From Symbiodinium natans (taxonomy: Eukaryota > Sar > Dinophyceae > Suessiales > Symbiodiniaceae), in the NCBI GenBank assembly GCA_905221605.1, contig CAJNDS010000191.1, positions 865,501 to 929,500 on the forward strand: DNA of 64,000 nt. Direction: 5' to 3'. The position numbers and the translations under genes are program-made. Below the pieces are notes generated by a model, which worked only from the letters and a program-made list of their open reading frames with translations, ran no database searches and was not told where the DNA came from. Shown here piece by piece: positions 1 through 11,620 of the stretch; position 1 is the stretch's first letter, and each line of letters opens with the position of its first letter.

Positions 1-838
1 GCAAAGGTCTACCTTCGTCCGGCATCCTATGCCATGCACCCCTCGTCGGCCACGCAGGGGCACATCATGGACGCATCCAGTGCTTCACTAGCTTTATGCT
101 TCCCGCCCTTTCCGGACAAATCATAGGCTGTAATCGAGCGGCATGGACGTAAAGAATTTGGTGAAGACTATCCTGGTGTCTCCAAAGCCTTACAGGCACA
201 AATGGGATGCCTCGCGCATTCATGGAACGAGCCGAGCACAGCTCATCATGACTCGAGCAACTCGAAATGCACGCTGATAGCTTGCAGTTCCTGAAGTCAA
301 GTTTAACTCCTTGCTGGCCATGAGGCGGTATGTGGGTACCCAGAAGGAACAAAGGACCTCGCAGGGCGCAGCATCGCTCACGGGATTCGGATGTTGCGCA
401 CGCAGCCTGACTTCAACTAGGCCGCCTTCGGCCAAAGCGGCCATGCACACTCTGCGATCCAGAAGCCAGCGGTTCAAGACAGAAAAAGTGGCGGCCAAAG
501 CGTCCTTGCGCTCGGCCTCAGGTGTTCGAGGGTCAGCAAACCAGCGCGCATGCACCCAAGTGACGCAACTCAGCTTCGCAAAACCGAAGCCCACCTTGTC
601 CACGAAGGAGGTTAAAACCCCTGAGAGGGTCATGATGAGCGACCTCAGCCATGGCATGAATTATGAAAGATGCACATTGAGCCGCCACCACTCCTTGCAT
701 TGAAGGAGGCAAGGGTCGACAAAATCAAGGGCAATCACGGGGCGGTCAACCCCGAGCCAAGTGACACGAGCTGGTTCTGCATGTTGAAATACTCACACCT
801 CCTTTTCTTCATGAGACCTGAGCAGTAACAGAAGGCAA
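1..838. other. Leading region, no assignable gene
   Basis: I see no recognisable domain here. An open frame on the minus strand (220-657, 145 codons) overlaps one on the plus strand (311-703). The minus one reads more like protein (for example EVRLRAQHPNP) and could be an exon, but I cannot connect it to a family or find convincing splice partners, so no gene is called. Confidence 0.3.
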
Positions 839-876
839 GCCCTAAACCCCAAACCCTAAACCCTGAACCCTAAAGA
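839..876. repeat. Interstitial telomere-like CCCTAAA repeats, block 1
   Basis: About five imperfect copies of CCCTAAA (variants CCCCAAA and CCCTGAA). This is the TTTAGGG telomere motif of dinoflagellates and many plants, read in the C-rich orientation. The block is short and degenerate and lies inside the window, so it is an interstitial relic and not a chromosome end. Confidence 0.85.
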
Positions 877-2448
877 AGGGAAAATGGAGGCCCCAAACCA
901 TCTGACTTTGGAGGCTCCTCCGTCGAGCAGGCCTTTTTTCCAAGACTAGCGGTCGGATTACAGAAATGGGGGTTTACAAAGATAGGGAACCCCTAAAATA
1001 AACCCCCAACTAGCAGGATTCCCTGATAATGCCCCAATAAGGTACCCCTCATTTCGGAAACCCCCAAATACACGAAAGGGCAAATGCGTGCAAAGGATCA
1101 TTCCCGCACCCGCTCGTCGTCCAAAACGTCCTCCTCCTCGGAGAGGACCGAGGCAACTGGCAGCCCCAGATTCCTGTAGGCCTCGGGCTTGGCGGCGTGG
1201 CACTGACTTTAGGGGCCGACGGAGAGCACGGCTTCGGCTGCGAGGATCTTCCAGGATTCTCCGAAATCTCACAGGACTCTCAGGGTCTGGCATTTGGGCA
1301 GCTGCTGGGCAAGTCCAGCGCCTGCACCAGCTAGACTTGCTGCCCACCCACGCCCTCTCAAAGCACAAACGCAGGTCCTGCAACTCCCACCTTCGCAACC
1401 TGACTGCGAACTACGGAGGCACAACGTCTGCTTCTTTTAACAATGAGCACCCCAAGCAACCCGAACATCCTTCAAAAGTGCAAAAGCCCACCAGCATCTC
1501 ATAAACATAGTTGAAGCAAATAAAAACCTTCGTACATGCATGCACCAACAGATTCCTCAAGGTGGCCTTCCTCAAAAAGTCCGCTCGCCCCCTTCCTGTG
1601 CTGGAGATTGTACAAATCGAAAGTCTTGGTGGCACCTGACCGCGCTCTGCCACCGTGGAGGATTGCTCCTTTGTCGTACACAACAACAGGAAAAACCCGG
1701 GACATGAGTGCCAGGCTTTCGAGCTGTGCATAATGTTCAGTTGTTCTCCGCACACAGAAACTATCGAAAGGAAAAAAGCCAGTGACCCAACCTTAGAAAA
1801 AGGAACTAGGCTTTCGATTCTATGCAGTTGATCGCTGCCGACACAACCTGCCGTCCCGCCATGCAAAACCCGATGCTGGCATTTGGCGAGCCGAACCATG
1901 CGGAACCTGACTCCACGTGACCTTCCTGGCAAGGCGCCAGCGCGGCGAGGTGTCGCACAGCAGCAGCCTTGAGCGCTTCGACCTTGGGAATGATAGGGTT
2001 CATGGCACTTGCTTGACACTTCGGCGATGGTTGGGATGAATTCTTCCAGCCCCACCTCCGGCAAGGACGTCCGCATGTCAACAGGCGTGGCGGCCTCGTG
2101 CTCTTCCACATCATCCTCCGTCAAGGAGCTATCCTCGCAGCGACTGGGCACCAAGGGTCAAAAGCTGCGTAGGTTCTCAAGAATGGGACTTAAGAATGAG
2201 ATTCACAGTTCGGATATCAAACCTCTACATGGACTTGTTTGGGGACCACTGTGCCCGATGGGCACTTCACGCATCTATGGGCACTAGCTGTGCATAGTCA
2301 CGGGTTGCAAAACGTTGATTCGGAAACCCAACAAGGACACGAGCTCCTGTGCCACAGCCTTGAACGCTACCCAATGGACGTACACAGCTCACTCTCCACA
2401 CTTGCACCCTGAGGGCTAACCCAATGGGCATACCCTCAACCCGACTGT
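877..2448. other. Region without assignable gene
   Basis: Several open frames of 80-250 codons exist on both strands, the longest at 1411-2154 minus. None shows a motif or repeat structure I recognise, and overlapping frames on the opposite strand are similar in length, as expected in GC-rich non-coding DNA. Nothing else is evident. Confidence 0.3.
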
Positions 2449-2489
2449 ACGCCCTAAACCATCTAAACCCTAACCCTAAACCCTAAACC
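2449..2489. repeat. Interstitial telomere-like CCCTAAA repeats, block 2
   Basis: Four to five degenerate CCCTAAA units in the same strand orientation as the blocks at 839 and 3284. Confidence 0.85.
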
Positions 2490-3132
2490 AGTGCCCTGCA
2501 CAAACCCTGAAGCTGCCGAGGAGCCTCTGAGACCTGACGGCGAGGGGGTGGATGGAATCTGGCCTCGCACACATTCTGGGGGAGTCTGACAGCTTCGGGC
2601 TCAGGGTCCTTTTTGAGATCGCCAGGATTGGCAAATGGCTCCCACTGACCCTTGGTCTGATGTTGTACCTGCTTGGCGCATGGTATGCTAAAGATAGCCG
2701 CAAGAAAGGAGATTCCCGACCTCCCTCCTCCGCCCAAACATGCCAAGAATCAAGAACCCCAACCCGTCCGGTCAAAGCCCTTCACAAATGGCCTCCCCAC
2801 TCTGCAACTCCCCCCCTTCGTCAGTTGGCGTCGGGGGCACCTCAGGACACTCTGAGAACCGCCAGCTTGTAAAACCTCTACTTTTGATCTTTGACTTGGT
2901 GGTTCTTCCGCCGCCCTTCCCTTCGGGCGGCCCAGGGACAGCCCCGTGTCCCCTTCTCTCTGAAAGCGGCGCAATGATTGAACTAGCAATTGGGGGGCGA
3001 GGCTTTGGCAACCTGGGTTTCTGGCTGACAAAAGCATGTCAACTCCATACTCTTTGCCGGCTGGGTGGTGATACTGTAGCGTCTTAGAGGTGGGAGTGGG
3101 CGTGGATTTGGCGCTTACGGCCTTTTGCTCGC
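2490..3132. other. Spacer between telomere-like blocks
   Basis: Overlapping frames of up to 115 codons occur on both strands (2552-3087 region) without any recognisable domain. I see no gene here. Confidence 0.3.
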
Positions 3133-3168
3133 AAGCACCAGGCTGAGCGCAAGCACCAGGCTGAGCGC
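3133..3168. repeat. 18-bp direct repeat, two copies
   Basis: The unit AAGCACCAGGCTGAGCGC occurs twice in immediate tandem. It is a local duplication in non-coding sequence just upstream of the longest telomere-like block. Confidence 0.8.
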
Positions 3169-3283
3169 ATCGATCCAGGATATTCGCTGAAGCTGTACAA
3201 AGCAGGAGAAACTGTCTTCTAAATGTCCTCGCAAGTTTACGGGCTCCACCCCAAAACGGCCGCGACTCCCCAAACCACCCGCG

Positions 3284-3338
3284 CCCTAAACCCTAAACCC
3301 TAAACCCTAAAAACCCTAAACCCTAAACCCTAAACCCG
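3284..3338. repeat. Interstitial telomere-like CCCTAAA repeats, block 3 (longest)
   Basis: About eight units, most of them perfect CCCTAAA, with one AA insertion in the middle. It is the cleanest of three same-orientation blocks spread over 2.5 kb. That arrangement suggests repeated telomere-repeat insertion during break repair, or an ancient subtelomere. Confidence 0.9.
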
Positions 3339-4021
3339 AAGCCACGGCGCGCTCTCCTCCGTGTGCCGGCGCTCCCGGGACTGGATGGGGGCTCCTGGCG
3401 TCCTCCAAGAGCGGCGGATCAAAAAAGTCGAACCCATTCTTTCTTGGCTATTTTTTGAACGGGTTTATCCACAACTTATTAGCCGAGGACCCAGATGTGT
3501 TCCGCCCTGCAAGCTTGTCTCTCTGGAGCCCTAAAGGGCGGCCCCTGAACCCAAACTCCTGGATAAGGGCCGGTGGGCTTCGGGTTCAGCTCTGTATGTC
3601 CATCGCTGCCCGCTTCTTACCGGCAACAGCGCACGTCGGCTAAGGCAATGTGCGCATTGTTTAACTGCGACGTCGCGGAACATGTTTTTTGTTTTTTGTA
3701 TTCAACTGTGTTGATTCAGGGGATTGCGTCTGGCTTAGGGCTTCAGGGGCTGAGGACTACTTGCAATCCGAAACCCTCATGCCCGCAACTTTGATAAACT
3801 GCTCAACCTCAGATCTTTGAACTGGAAGACGCAGCCCAACAGCGAGTTTTTCAGGGTTTCTTCATGGGCTGAGGGGTGTGGACTTCTCGGATTTGGGCCG
3901 AGTGATCGGGATTTGGTTGTTGGGGATTTTGAGGCCTTTGGGACAACTACTGCTGGGTCGAGGCGGGGCCGGATGCAGCCGAACCTGCTTCTTCGGACGC
4001 GCGGCTTGGACTTCAGCGCCT

Positions 4022-4106
4022 GAGAAAAAAGGAAGAGAAAGAGAAAGAGAGAGAGAGAGAGAGAGGTAGAGAGAGACAGAGAGAGACAGAGAGAGAGAGA
4101 GAGAAA
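4022..4106. repeat. (GA)n purine-rich microsatellite
   Basis: A run of GAGAGA with GAAA, GTAGA and GACAGA interruptions. It makes Leu/Ser-rich and Glu/Arg-rich shadow frames on both strands, which are not genes. Confidence 0.9.
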
Positions 4107-4611
4107 TATGTACACATAATGAAAAAAGAGGGGGGAGGTGTCTCGCAACCTTTGTTTTGCTGATGTGAGCTGTTTAGAATCTTCAGAAGGTCCCCAGCTG
4201 CATGCAGAACCTCAAGCCCCCACCCTTAAGGATCTTTTTGGCACATCTAGGCCTTGCAGACTACCTTGACAAGACTTCTCCAGCACAGGAAGTCTACGCC
4301 CTCATCTAGACTGTCTCAGACAAAGCAACAGTTGTCTTGCAATCCGTAAAATGCATGTAGCTCCAAGACAACCATGCAAGACGCTTCGGAACCCAAAAGC
4401 CATCCATCGAGAGCCCATTGTGAACGTGAAGGCGGAGTGAAGAAGAGGTTTAAAAAGCGGAGCGGGGGTGAAAATGGAAACGAGGAGGCAACAGCAAAAT
4501 GAGGGCAAGGGCACAAGTGAAGACCCGTATGCAGAACCCCAAATGGAGGGTCATGAGCACGAAGCGACTCGGAGGGAAGGACATGCACACCTGGCGCCTT
4601 CAACTGTTGTT

Positions 4612-5130
4612 CCAACTCCGGAAAGTCTCAAACTCGCGGTCGTCAAACTTTCTATCTCGTGTTGTTTCAAGTTCTCAAGCTCGCAAACTCGAACTGGTGT
4701 CACACGGACAATCTCTCAAACTTTGAACCCATCAAACTTTCAACCTTGAAACTCAAGCGTGCTTCGAACTCCACTCTCTCGAATTCTCGACTTTCAAGTT
4801 TCAACTTTCAAAACTTGCGGGCACCGGCCAAGCCGCGCATTCGCAGGACCTCAACTCCTCCAAACTCGAGCATGTGAAACTTTCTAATTTGACCAACTTT
4901 CAACCTCACAATCTCGCAACCCTGTCGAACTCCAAATGTTCAAACTCTTAATCCATGTGAACTTGGATGCATGAAATCTGAGGGTGGTATTAGCGAAGAG
5001 GCGCTCAAGCCCGACATGTTGAACTTTGAAAGCAAACTTTGAACGGTGAAACTTTGAGTTTGAAAGCTGCTGACATCCGTGTCTTCTCAAAAAGTTCCGA
5101 GCTCTGGAACTTTGCAGAGCTTCGAGCTCT
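4612..5130. repeat. Degenerate CAAACTTTC-type repeat region
   Basis: Roughly 500 bp dense in short related words: CAAACTTTC, TCAAACTC, TTTGAA, AACTTTGA and their complements. They occur in both orientations with no fixed period. It looks like a strongly decayed simple-sequence array. No coding frame is credible. Confidence 0.6.
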
Positions 5131-7300
5131 CAAAACCTGACAAGCACTTTTCTTGTTTCCTGGTATTCTAGTGTTTAGTCTGAAAGAAGTCATCCGGCAA
5201 AATCTCAGACATCCTAAACTTCAGTGGTCGAATGGGAAGACAGATGAAGGTGGCACAAGGCGCAATTCAAGCAGGACTGAATGTTCCACATCCCCCCAAT
5301 CCCCGTCAAGGTCTCGCACCCGCCCCTCTGATGGAGCCCGATTTGACTGCAGATTTGGATCTGAGCTCGACCTGCGCACGGGCCGCGGAGGGTGCAAGGC
5401 TTCTCGTGCTTTAGGGCATAACGGGTCGAAAGAAAACACCAGTGCTGTAAATGTGCAACTAGTTAGCCACCTGGTGAAAATTTCCTATTGCCTTCATACT
5501 ACTTACAACCTGGCAACCAAGCTGTTTGGAGGCAGTGTGGCCGTGTTCAATTCGCACATCAAATGCTACAAGGCGAGCCGGTATGTCTTACGAAGGGCTT
5601 CAGGATGGAATCTTCGCACAGGTTGTCTTCCAAACGCCAGTCCCTGAAGCCTGGTTGGACCCGGCAGTACCCTTTTTTGCCCAACCTCTTTGAGTCTTTG
5701 TCCCTTCCGACAAAACCGGAAAGTGCTGAAGACTAGCGGAAGTGCACTCCCGAATCCCTTTCCACTGCCGAGTCTTCGTGCTGTTTGTGGCTTCGGCTTC
5801 CCTGAGATCCTGAGACTGGACTGTAAGACCCAAATCTTCAGGCCTACTACGACTTCCCTTGAACCCAACTCCGTCTCCCCACACCTCAGCATGCGCTGGA
5901 CCCGCGGGGGCCCATCGGCCACCTGCAGACCGACGTTCAGTTCTTGGGGCTTCCGGACTGAAGGTGAAGCAGGGCTCTCAATCTCGACTCTCTCACGCCA
6001 GGGGTCTCAATCTAGGGTTTTTGAATCACGCCATCCCAGTTTAAGGTTTCGGTCTTGGGTCTCAGGCTTTTTGGGTGGGAGATCTCAAGCAATCAGCGAT
6101 TGCGAGAGTCGATAGCTCAACACGCTGCCCACAATGCAACGCAAAGCAACGCAAGCTAGAAATATTAGGCAAGCATAGATGCACTCAACGCCAATCAGCC
6201 GCTCCCATATTTCCCTTGGGGGTGCAAGTGCAAAATTAGCACACGGGTAACAAGGCTGACAGCCAAACATCTTAAGCCCAAAACGAACTGAAATGCAGCA
6301 TTGGTTGCCTCATCTGTTTTTCCAACGGCCACTGTTGAGTTTACCTCGGCTGCACGACACAGTGAGCCAGACCCCTGGCAAAGCATGCATCCGGCTCATT
6401 CTGTAGAGCTGCCATTGCAGCTTCACAAAGGTTTAGCATGGCCATGGCGTTCTCGTACAGCTCTGGCGTCTTGTCCTGAAGGCGACAGTCCATGCCGAGA
6501 CGTCAACACTCCTAGTCATCCACTGTGGGGAAACTATATAAGGATTAAATGGTTGACACAAAAGACCCACCAAAAACACTCATGAAAGCGGTCTTTTGTT
6601 CATCCGCTGTCATCTACTGCCTCAGTTTCTTGGCCGTGTTCCCAATTCATGTCTTCGTTCAATTGATCACTCACTCCCTTCACTCCTTCGTTAATTTGAA
6701 TTTCAAGTGAACGAAGTGAACGCACCACAACAACCGTCACCAGGCACCAAACAAGACACAAACTCAACCCAAATCACGGATTCGACAAGTGAAACCACCA
6801 CGTGGACCTTAAGGTCAAGCCACGCTTTGGTGGGTTCGCTTCGGCTAGCTTAAGCCTTCAGGCCGGACTGGATTAGAGCAGCTTAGGTCTTGTATGCGGC
6901 GGTCATCTGCTCAGACTAAGCCTCGGCATGTGTGCTGTGGCCAAAGCCAGCTGTGGCATCTCAACTGGTGTGCTTCCACACTCCTGTCACCCCTTCCCTT
7001 TGGCATGCGACCTGAGAAAGACGACATATCAGTGTGCCAGGCAATGTCGCAGCCCGTGCTCTTGCCTTAAACCGCTGTCCTCTGCAATGCTGCGCACCAA
7101 CCAGTGTATCTTCAGTGCAAAGGGCATGGACTGCGCAGCCTTGGTTGAAGAAGACAACAAAGGAAGCGAAAGCATGCACAAACCTGCACTGGCAACGATG
7201 CAAATCTGTGTACATAGCTCAGGGTTACCGACATGTGATGCTGTTTCACGTGTCTTTCTTTCAATCAAATAGCTTGGGCCTGGTGATGTAGTTTTCCTAA
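5131..7300. other. Region without assignable gene
   Basis: Mixed frames of 60-160 codons on both strands, none with a recognisable motif. Sequence around 6600-6760 is AT-richer than its surroundings (ACTCCCTTCACTCCTTCG and similar). I see no RNA gene, no clear promoter and no mobile element. Confidence 0.3.
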
Positions 7301-7408
7301 CATCACTCAGGGCCCTGACTCAACGTAAGGCCACTTGTAGACAAGGGGCCTTATCCAGCAGAAAGCGATGCAGAGATGATTTGTTGTAGCGCAGCAGTGC
7401 AACTTGGC

Positions 7409-7948
7409 TCAGCTGCGGCAGGTAAAAGTCCTCGGTGTTTCTGGAGCCACACGTAAAAGGCGCTGCATGTCTGATATCAACAGAATACGCCCACCGCGTA
7501 AACAATTCCACGGCACAACATCATCATCTGTCATCTTGTACAGCTCATTTACCTCATCGCCAGCCACCCCCGGCCCCCCCCGACAGGCACGAGGGGCTGC
7601 TGTAGTCCGACAAAATACGAACGTCGTGGCCGTGAAGTGTCTAGGATGAGAGTGCCAGGGAGCCAAGTAGTCCTGGACGCCGCTTTGCTCCATGCGCAAG
7701 AGATAGTGCATGTGCAAGTGGGCATCGAAGTACTCGGACCTTCCAAGTGCGAGAAGGACTTGTGTGGCATAGGCACGGGCTTTTTGCACCTGACTCCTCT
7801 TGCTGCTGCTACTGTAACATACTGTAACCGGAGTAGCAACATCTTGTTGCAGGGCCCTGGCTGAAACAGCCGCAGCAAGGAACCACCGCTCATCCTGCAG
7901 CAACACGAAGACTGTGCGGAGCCGTGCTGAGCCCCCAAGCTGCTGCAT
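7409..7948 (-). CDS. Unassigned minus-strand open frame, possible exon(s)
   Basis: A 179-codon frame that reads like protein in its first two thirds (segments VFVLLQDERWFLAAAVSA and ATQVLLALGRSEYFD), then becomes less protein-like toward 7409. It lies downstream on the same strand as the CDP-DAG synthase exons, so it may hold exons of a neighbouring minus-strand gene. I recognise no domain and no certain splice sites. The start shown is only the first in-frame ATG. Confidence 0.25.
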   Translation of the reverse strand: MQQLGGSARLRTVFVLLQDERWFLAAAVSARALQQDVATPVTVCYSSSSKRSQVQKARAYATQVLLALGRSEYFDAHLHMHYLLRMEQSGVQDYLAPWHSHPRHFTATTFVFCRTTAAPRACRGGPGVAGDEVNELYKMTDDDVVPWNCLRGGRILLISDMQRLLRVAPETPRTFTCRS

Positions 7949-8299
7949 TCAACTTGCATTGCAACACAAGTACCTGTAGAAGGTGCCAGCGGCGCCGCAA
8001 GCCAAGAGAAAAAGGTATGGGAAAACAATGGAGTCTACGTAACGAGTAGGGTGCGCTTGCTGCCAAAAAGCGATTGTGGGGCCAGGAATGTGGATAAGGA
8101 AGGAGTGTCTTGCAATTTGTTGGAAGTCTGGCGTGCCATCCATGCTCAATGTTGGACACTTGACTGACTAGATGGGCTTTGGCCGCATGCTCGGCCATTG
8201 CAAGCTGTTCTGCGTTGTGTTTGCTAGGCTGTCACCCATCGGCCTCGTCCCGACTGATTAGGCTCCGGATTTCTGCTCTGTTGCAGGCACACGGCTAGT

Positions 8300-9500
8300 A
8301 TGTCACTGCATTTGGACGTGGGAATTTTCTTGGGCCAAAGTCATGGAAAAAACACATCTTTCATGTGCAACAGCGTGACATACCCGACAGCAAACAAGCA
8401 ACAGCGTGCCTACTAAGCTGTGGCAAGGGCAGAACCATCCAGGAAACTGCGATCAAAAAGCGCCACACTGAAAGCCACTCGGACTTCCTTCCAAGGTCAA
8501 CTTTGAGGCATGATAGGCATGGTGCCATGTAGGCCACGAGAAACAAAAGCACAATTGAAACTTGAATGGCACTTCCTGGTACTCGGGGTCGAAGTGATAT
8601 ACGACCGCCTGCTCTTGCATGAGCAACATCACAATTCCAACAGCGTCCACGTTAACAAGTCTAAGAAGCCGGCCCCAATCGATTCGGCAAGCTTTGGCCA
8701 TTTGACAAGAGGGTTGCGGCCAACCTCGCAAAAATAGTGATGTGTCGGACCACTGTCGGAACCGAATGCAGCAATCATGCCAGAAAACAAGCAGGACAGT
8801 ACATGTAAAGCATCGAGCAATGGCATGTCAGCTAGGCCTCTTGGCTTCTTGGCTTCGTCTAAGATTGGATAGCTCCACGAGGGCGATGAGACTTTAATTG
8901 AAAGATTTGTGCGCTAAGGAGGTAACATCTTTCAAGCAGGCAAGGTCAACTTTTCTCGACCAGAGGCAAGAGACCTGGTAGGCCCAAGGAAAGGACAGAA
9001 TTGGAGCTTTTCATTCGGCGTCCAGACTCTTGTCCATCTTGTAATTCTGTCCTTCTTGGGCCCAGGCCTTCAAGAGTAAAGAGCGCAGTCCGCCAGCCCA
9101 CCTGAGGCCAGCCTGAGGCCCTGTCCCCGGTCGAGCATCCACCAGCCATGAGCGCAGCAGCGCGCTGCGCATCCTCGGGTCTTGTATCTTCGAAGGTTCG
9201 GAGGCACTGGGTGTATGGAAACTTGCGCGTTGCGGCGCGTGCTCGAGGTCTGCCATTTATGCATGAAAATTTCTTCAACGTGTACCGAGGCTGCAACTGA
9301 GCCAATCGCAAACTCCACGTGATACGCCACTAGCACATGCTTCCTTGGTTTAAGTGCAGATGCAAGGCGTTCGCGACGGCGTATAAGCTGGCTCAGGATC
9401 TGGTCAGTCACGACAAGCGTCATGTTGTCTATGAGGCTGAGCTCTTTCATGCTCAACCTCGGTGCAAACCCTTCTGGCTTACATATGAAATGCAATCACC
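8300..9500 (-). other. Possible unassigned exons on the minus strand
   Basis: Two stretches look exon-like. One is around 8560-8640, where a CAG acceptor precedes AVVYHFDPEYQEVPFKFQ. The other is around 9300-9480, including LSMKELSLIDNMTLVVTDQ followed by a basic helix-like stretch. They share the strand of the CDP-DAG synthase but lie 3' of its stop, so would belong to another gene. I cannot assign a function or join them with confidence. Confidence 0.25.
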
Positions 9501-9617
9501 AAAGCACCAGGAAACGCGAACATCAGGAGCAGACCGTTCAAATCGTCGAATGACCGAAGAAGCCAGGCCCCAGGACTGACAGTCAGAGGAATCTCAAGCA
9601 ACAGCACGCTAACACTC

Positions 9618-9685
9618 TTGGTGGTTAAAGGGTGGGAGGTCCGGGTCCGGGTCGGGTGCGGGTGGGCGGGTCCGGACGACCCGAC
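9618..9685. repeat. G-rich low-complexity tract
   Basis: Repeats of GGGTCCGG and GGGTGCGG words on the plus strand. Runs of G could form quadruplexes. No gene is seen. Confidence 0.6.
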
Positions 9686-9931
9686 ACAAGAAAAACGATA
9701 CTTTGCTTCCATGGAAAATCACACCGTGGTTCTGACTGACCTCATTTTGCCAGCGTGTCGAGTGGCTTGTTGCTCCGCCATTAGGCACTGTTTGCCCGTG
9801 CGGAACTCTGCAGACACAGAGATTCGTTGCCCCTGAGCTGCCTACGACCGCGGCAACCACAAGCAGCTTGTGGCTTATGGCTCATGCACGTCAAGCTCTC
9901 CGCCAACTATTCTGGAGAGAAGAAGAAGGCC

Positions 9932-10610
9932 TTACAGCAAGCATTGTCGCTGAGCAACCCTTTGGATGCTACCGCAAGCAGCCTTCCACACCAATGCATT
10001 GGCAGCGAACATGAAGGAGTCGATCCGATCCAATAAGCCACCTTACTCACATTCAAGAATGACATTTTTGAAGCCATGACAACTTCAAGCTGCAAATCCT
10101 TTGGCCGCCTAACCCAGCAAGCATATGTGCCTGAAAGTAGCCATGCGAAGACAGGATGCGAGAGTAGTCCTTGATGCCCAAACGTCGTTTGATTCCAGAA
10201 AAGTACAGGTCCCCGATGCAACCTGATCTGCATTCAGTGGCCCGTGTGCTGTTCTTCCACCAGCTTATGTCTCAGAAGACAGACAAGGGGCCGAACACAT
10301 AGACAACAGAGATGTTTAATGGACTCCATCCATGCACCAGCGCCCCATACATGAACGTGAGGACGAACCCTCCAACATAGCCTGAAACTCGCAGGCCCCC
10401 CTCTAAATGCGTGAGCATTGCCATCCAGAAGTGTAAAAGAACAACTTGGCGCCTTCCAGCGTCTTCTTTGGGGAGAGCTTGACGCACACATGGTGTCGGC
10501 CAATGCTGCGGCCCACTATGAGCTGTGCTGAATCTCCCACGACCAGCTGGATGATCAGGCATTCCTCAGTCACAAGGCCACAAGAACGGAGAACAACATC
10601 CAACGTCAAA
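9932..10610 (-). CDS. Phosphatidate cytidylyltransferase (CDP-diacylglycerol synthase), four 3' exons
   Basis: The membrane enzyme that makes CDP-diacylglycerol from phosphatidic acid and CTP for phosphatidylglycerol, cardiolipin and phosphatidylinositol synthesis. Exons on the minus strand: about 10610-10453 (5' edge unclear), 10381-10292, 10222-10142 and 10041-9932. Joined, they give the family signatures in order: GDSAQLIVGRSIGRHH, KLSPKKTLEG-YVGGF, GDLYFSGIKRRLGIKD and HGG-LLDRIDSF. These match the CdsA hallmarks (SPKKTxEG, GD-x-KR-x-KD, HGG-x-DRxDS). The introns are 71, 69 and 100 nt, all with GC donors and AG acceptors, and each next exon starts with G. The final exon runs into a TAA at 9934-9932, which I take as the stop. 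N-terminal transmembrane exons should lie at 10.66-11.4 kb; TM-like stretches such as YLILFMVWVLP near 10.7 kb are candidates. Confidence 0.85.
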
Positions 10611-10659
10611 ATTCACCAGTTGGCCGAGCGACCACTAAACGAGTGTGCCCAATAACGCC

Positions 10660-11620
10660 GCCGTAGATGTGAAGTGCTGCCATCGTTGGCAACACCCAGA
10701 CCATGAATAAAATCAGATAGACAGCCCAGTCCTTTTCACACGAATGCAGCATGATGTGCCCGCATGCGATAAGCACCAGCATGAAGGATTTGCATACTCA
10801 GATGTCCTGGAGTGAAGAAACACGGCTGTAAACAGCAGTCCAATATTCCAGCGTTCCTGCCAGCAAGCCCATGTTGTGTGACTGTCTGGCTGCCTGGACG
10901 TGGGCACTTGCCATGATGCTTCCCCTGCCTCCAAGAATGAAACAGCACAAGACCGTGTAACAATACAGTTCGGATCTCCACATTGGCAGCAACAAGCAGG
11001 TCACCAGTCCCACGAAAACACCTTCAGGACGACAACAGTGGCACACAAACACGGCAAGGCAAGCCATTCAGCTATAAATACAGCAACTTTTGTCTGGTCT
11101 TTCTCTCGAGGGGGGGGTGGGGGGCGCCCTGAAAGAAGTTTGCTGCCTATGCTGCCTGCAACAACATGTCAAACCTGAACCCCGACTCCTGCCACGCTCT
11201 CAGGAGCAGACCGGCTCTTTTTTGGAACTCTGTCGGCATGGCTGTGCTCGGAACAGAATTTCTCGTTCTTCTAAGAAGCGCACTCCTAAACCCTATCTTA
11301 CGGAGGGATTTCGCTGGGTCGAGAGCATGCTCTGCTGCGGTTCCTGGCAACTTTACACGTGAACAAAGCCACAATGGCAGACAATGGCAACAGCTGGCAA
11401 CTCCAACATATGATGACAAGCATTTAAGTACATATGAGCATGCAACACAACACATGACAATTGTCAAATGGCAACGTATGACAACATAGAACAACATCTG
11501 GGAACGCATGCCGTTTTTGGTAATATGGCAGCACTCCGCATACCACAACAAATGGCAGAATCTGACAACCCCTATCATTGTTTCTATGACAACGTCACCT
11601 GAATGCCAGAGATGCATCGA
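10660..11620 (-). other. Probable upstream exons of the CDP-DAG synthase gene
   Basis: The family has several N-terminal transmembrane helices that are absent from the four assigned exons. Hydrophobic stretches on the minus strand here would fit: WNIGLLFTAVFLHS near 10.85 kb, EGVFVGLVTCLLLPMW near 11.0 kb and YLILFMVWVLP near 10.7 kb. I could not fix splice sites or phases, so exon limits are not given. A poly-G run at 11110-11126 lies within the stretch. Confidence 0.35.
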
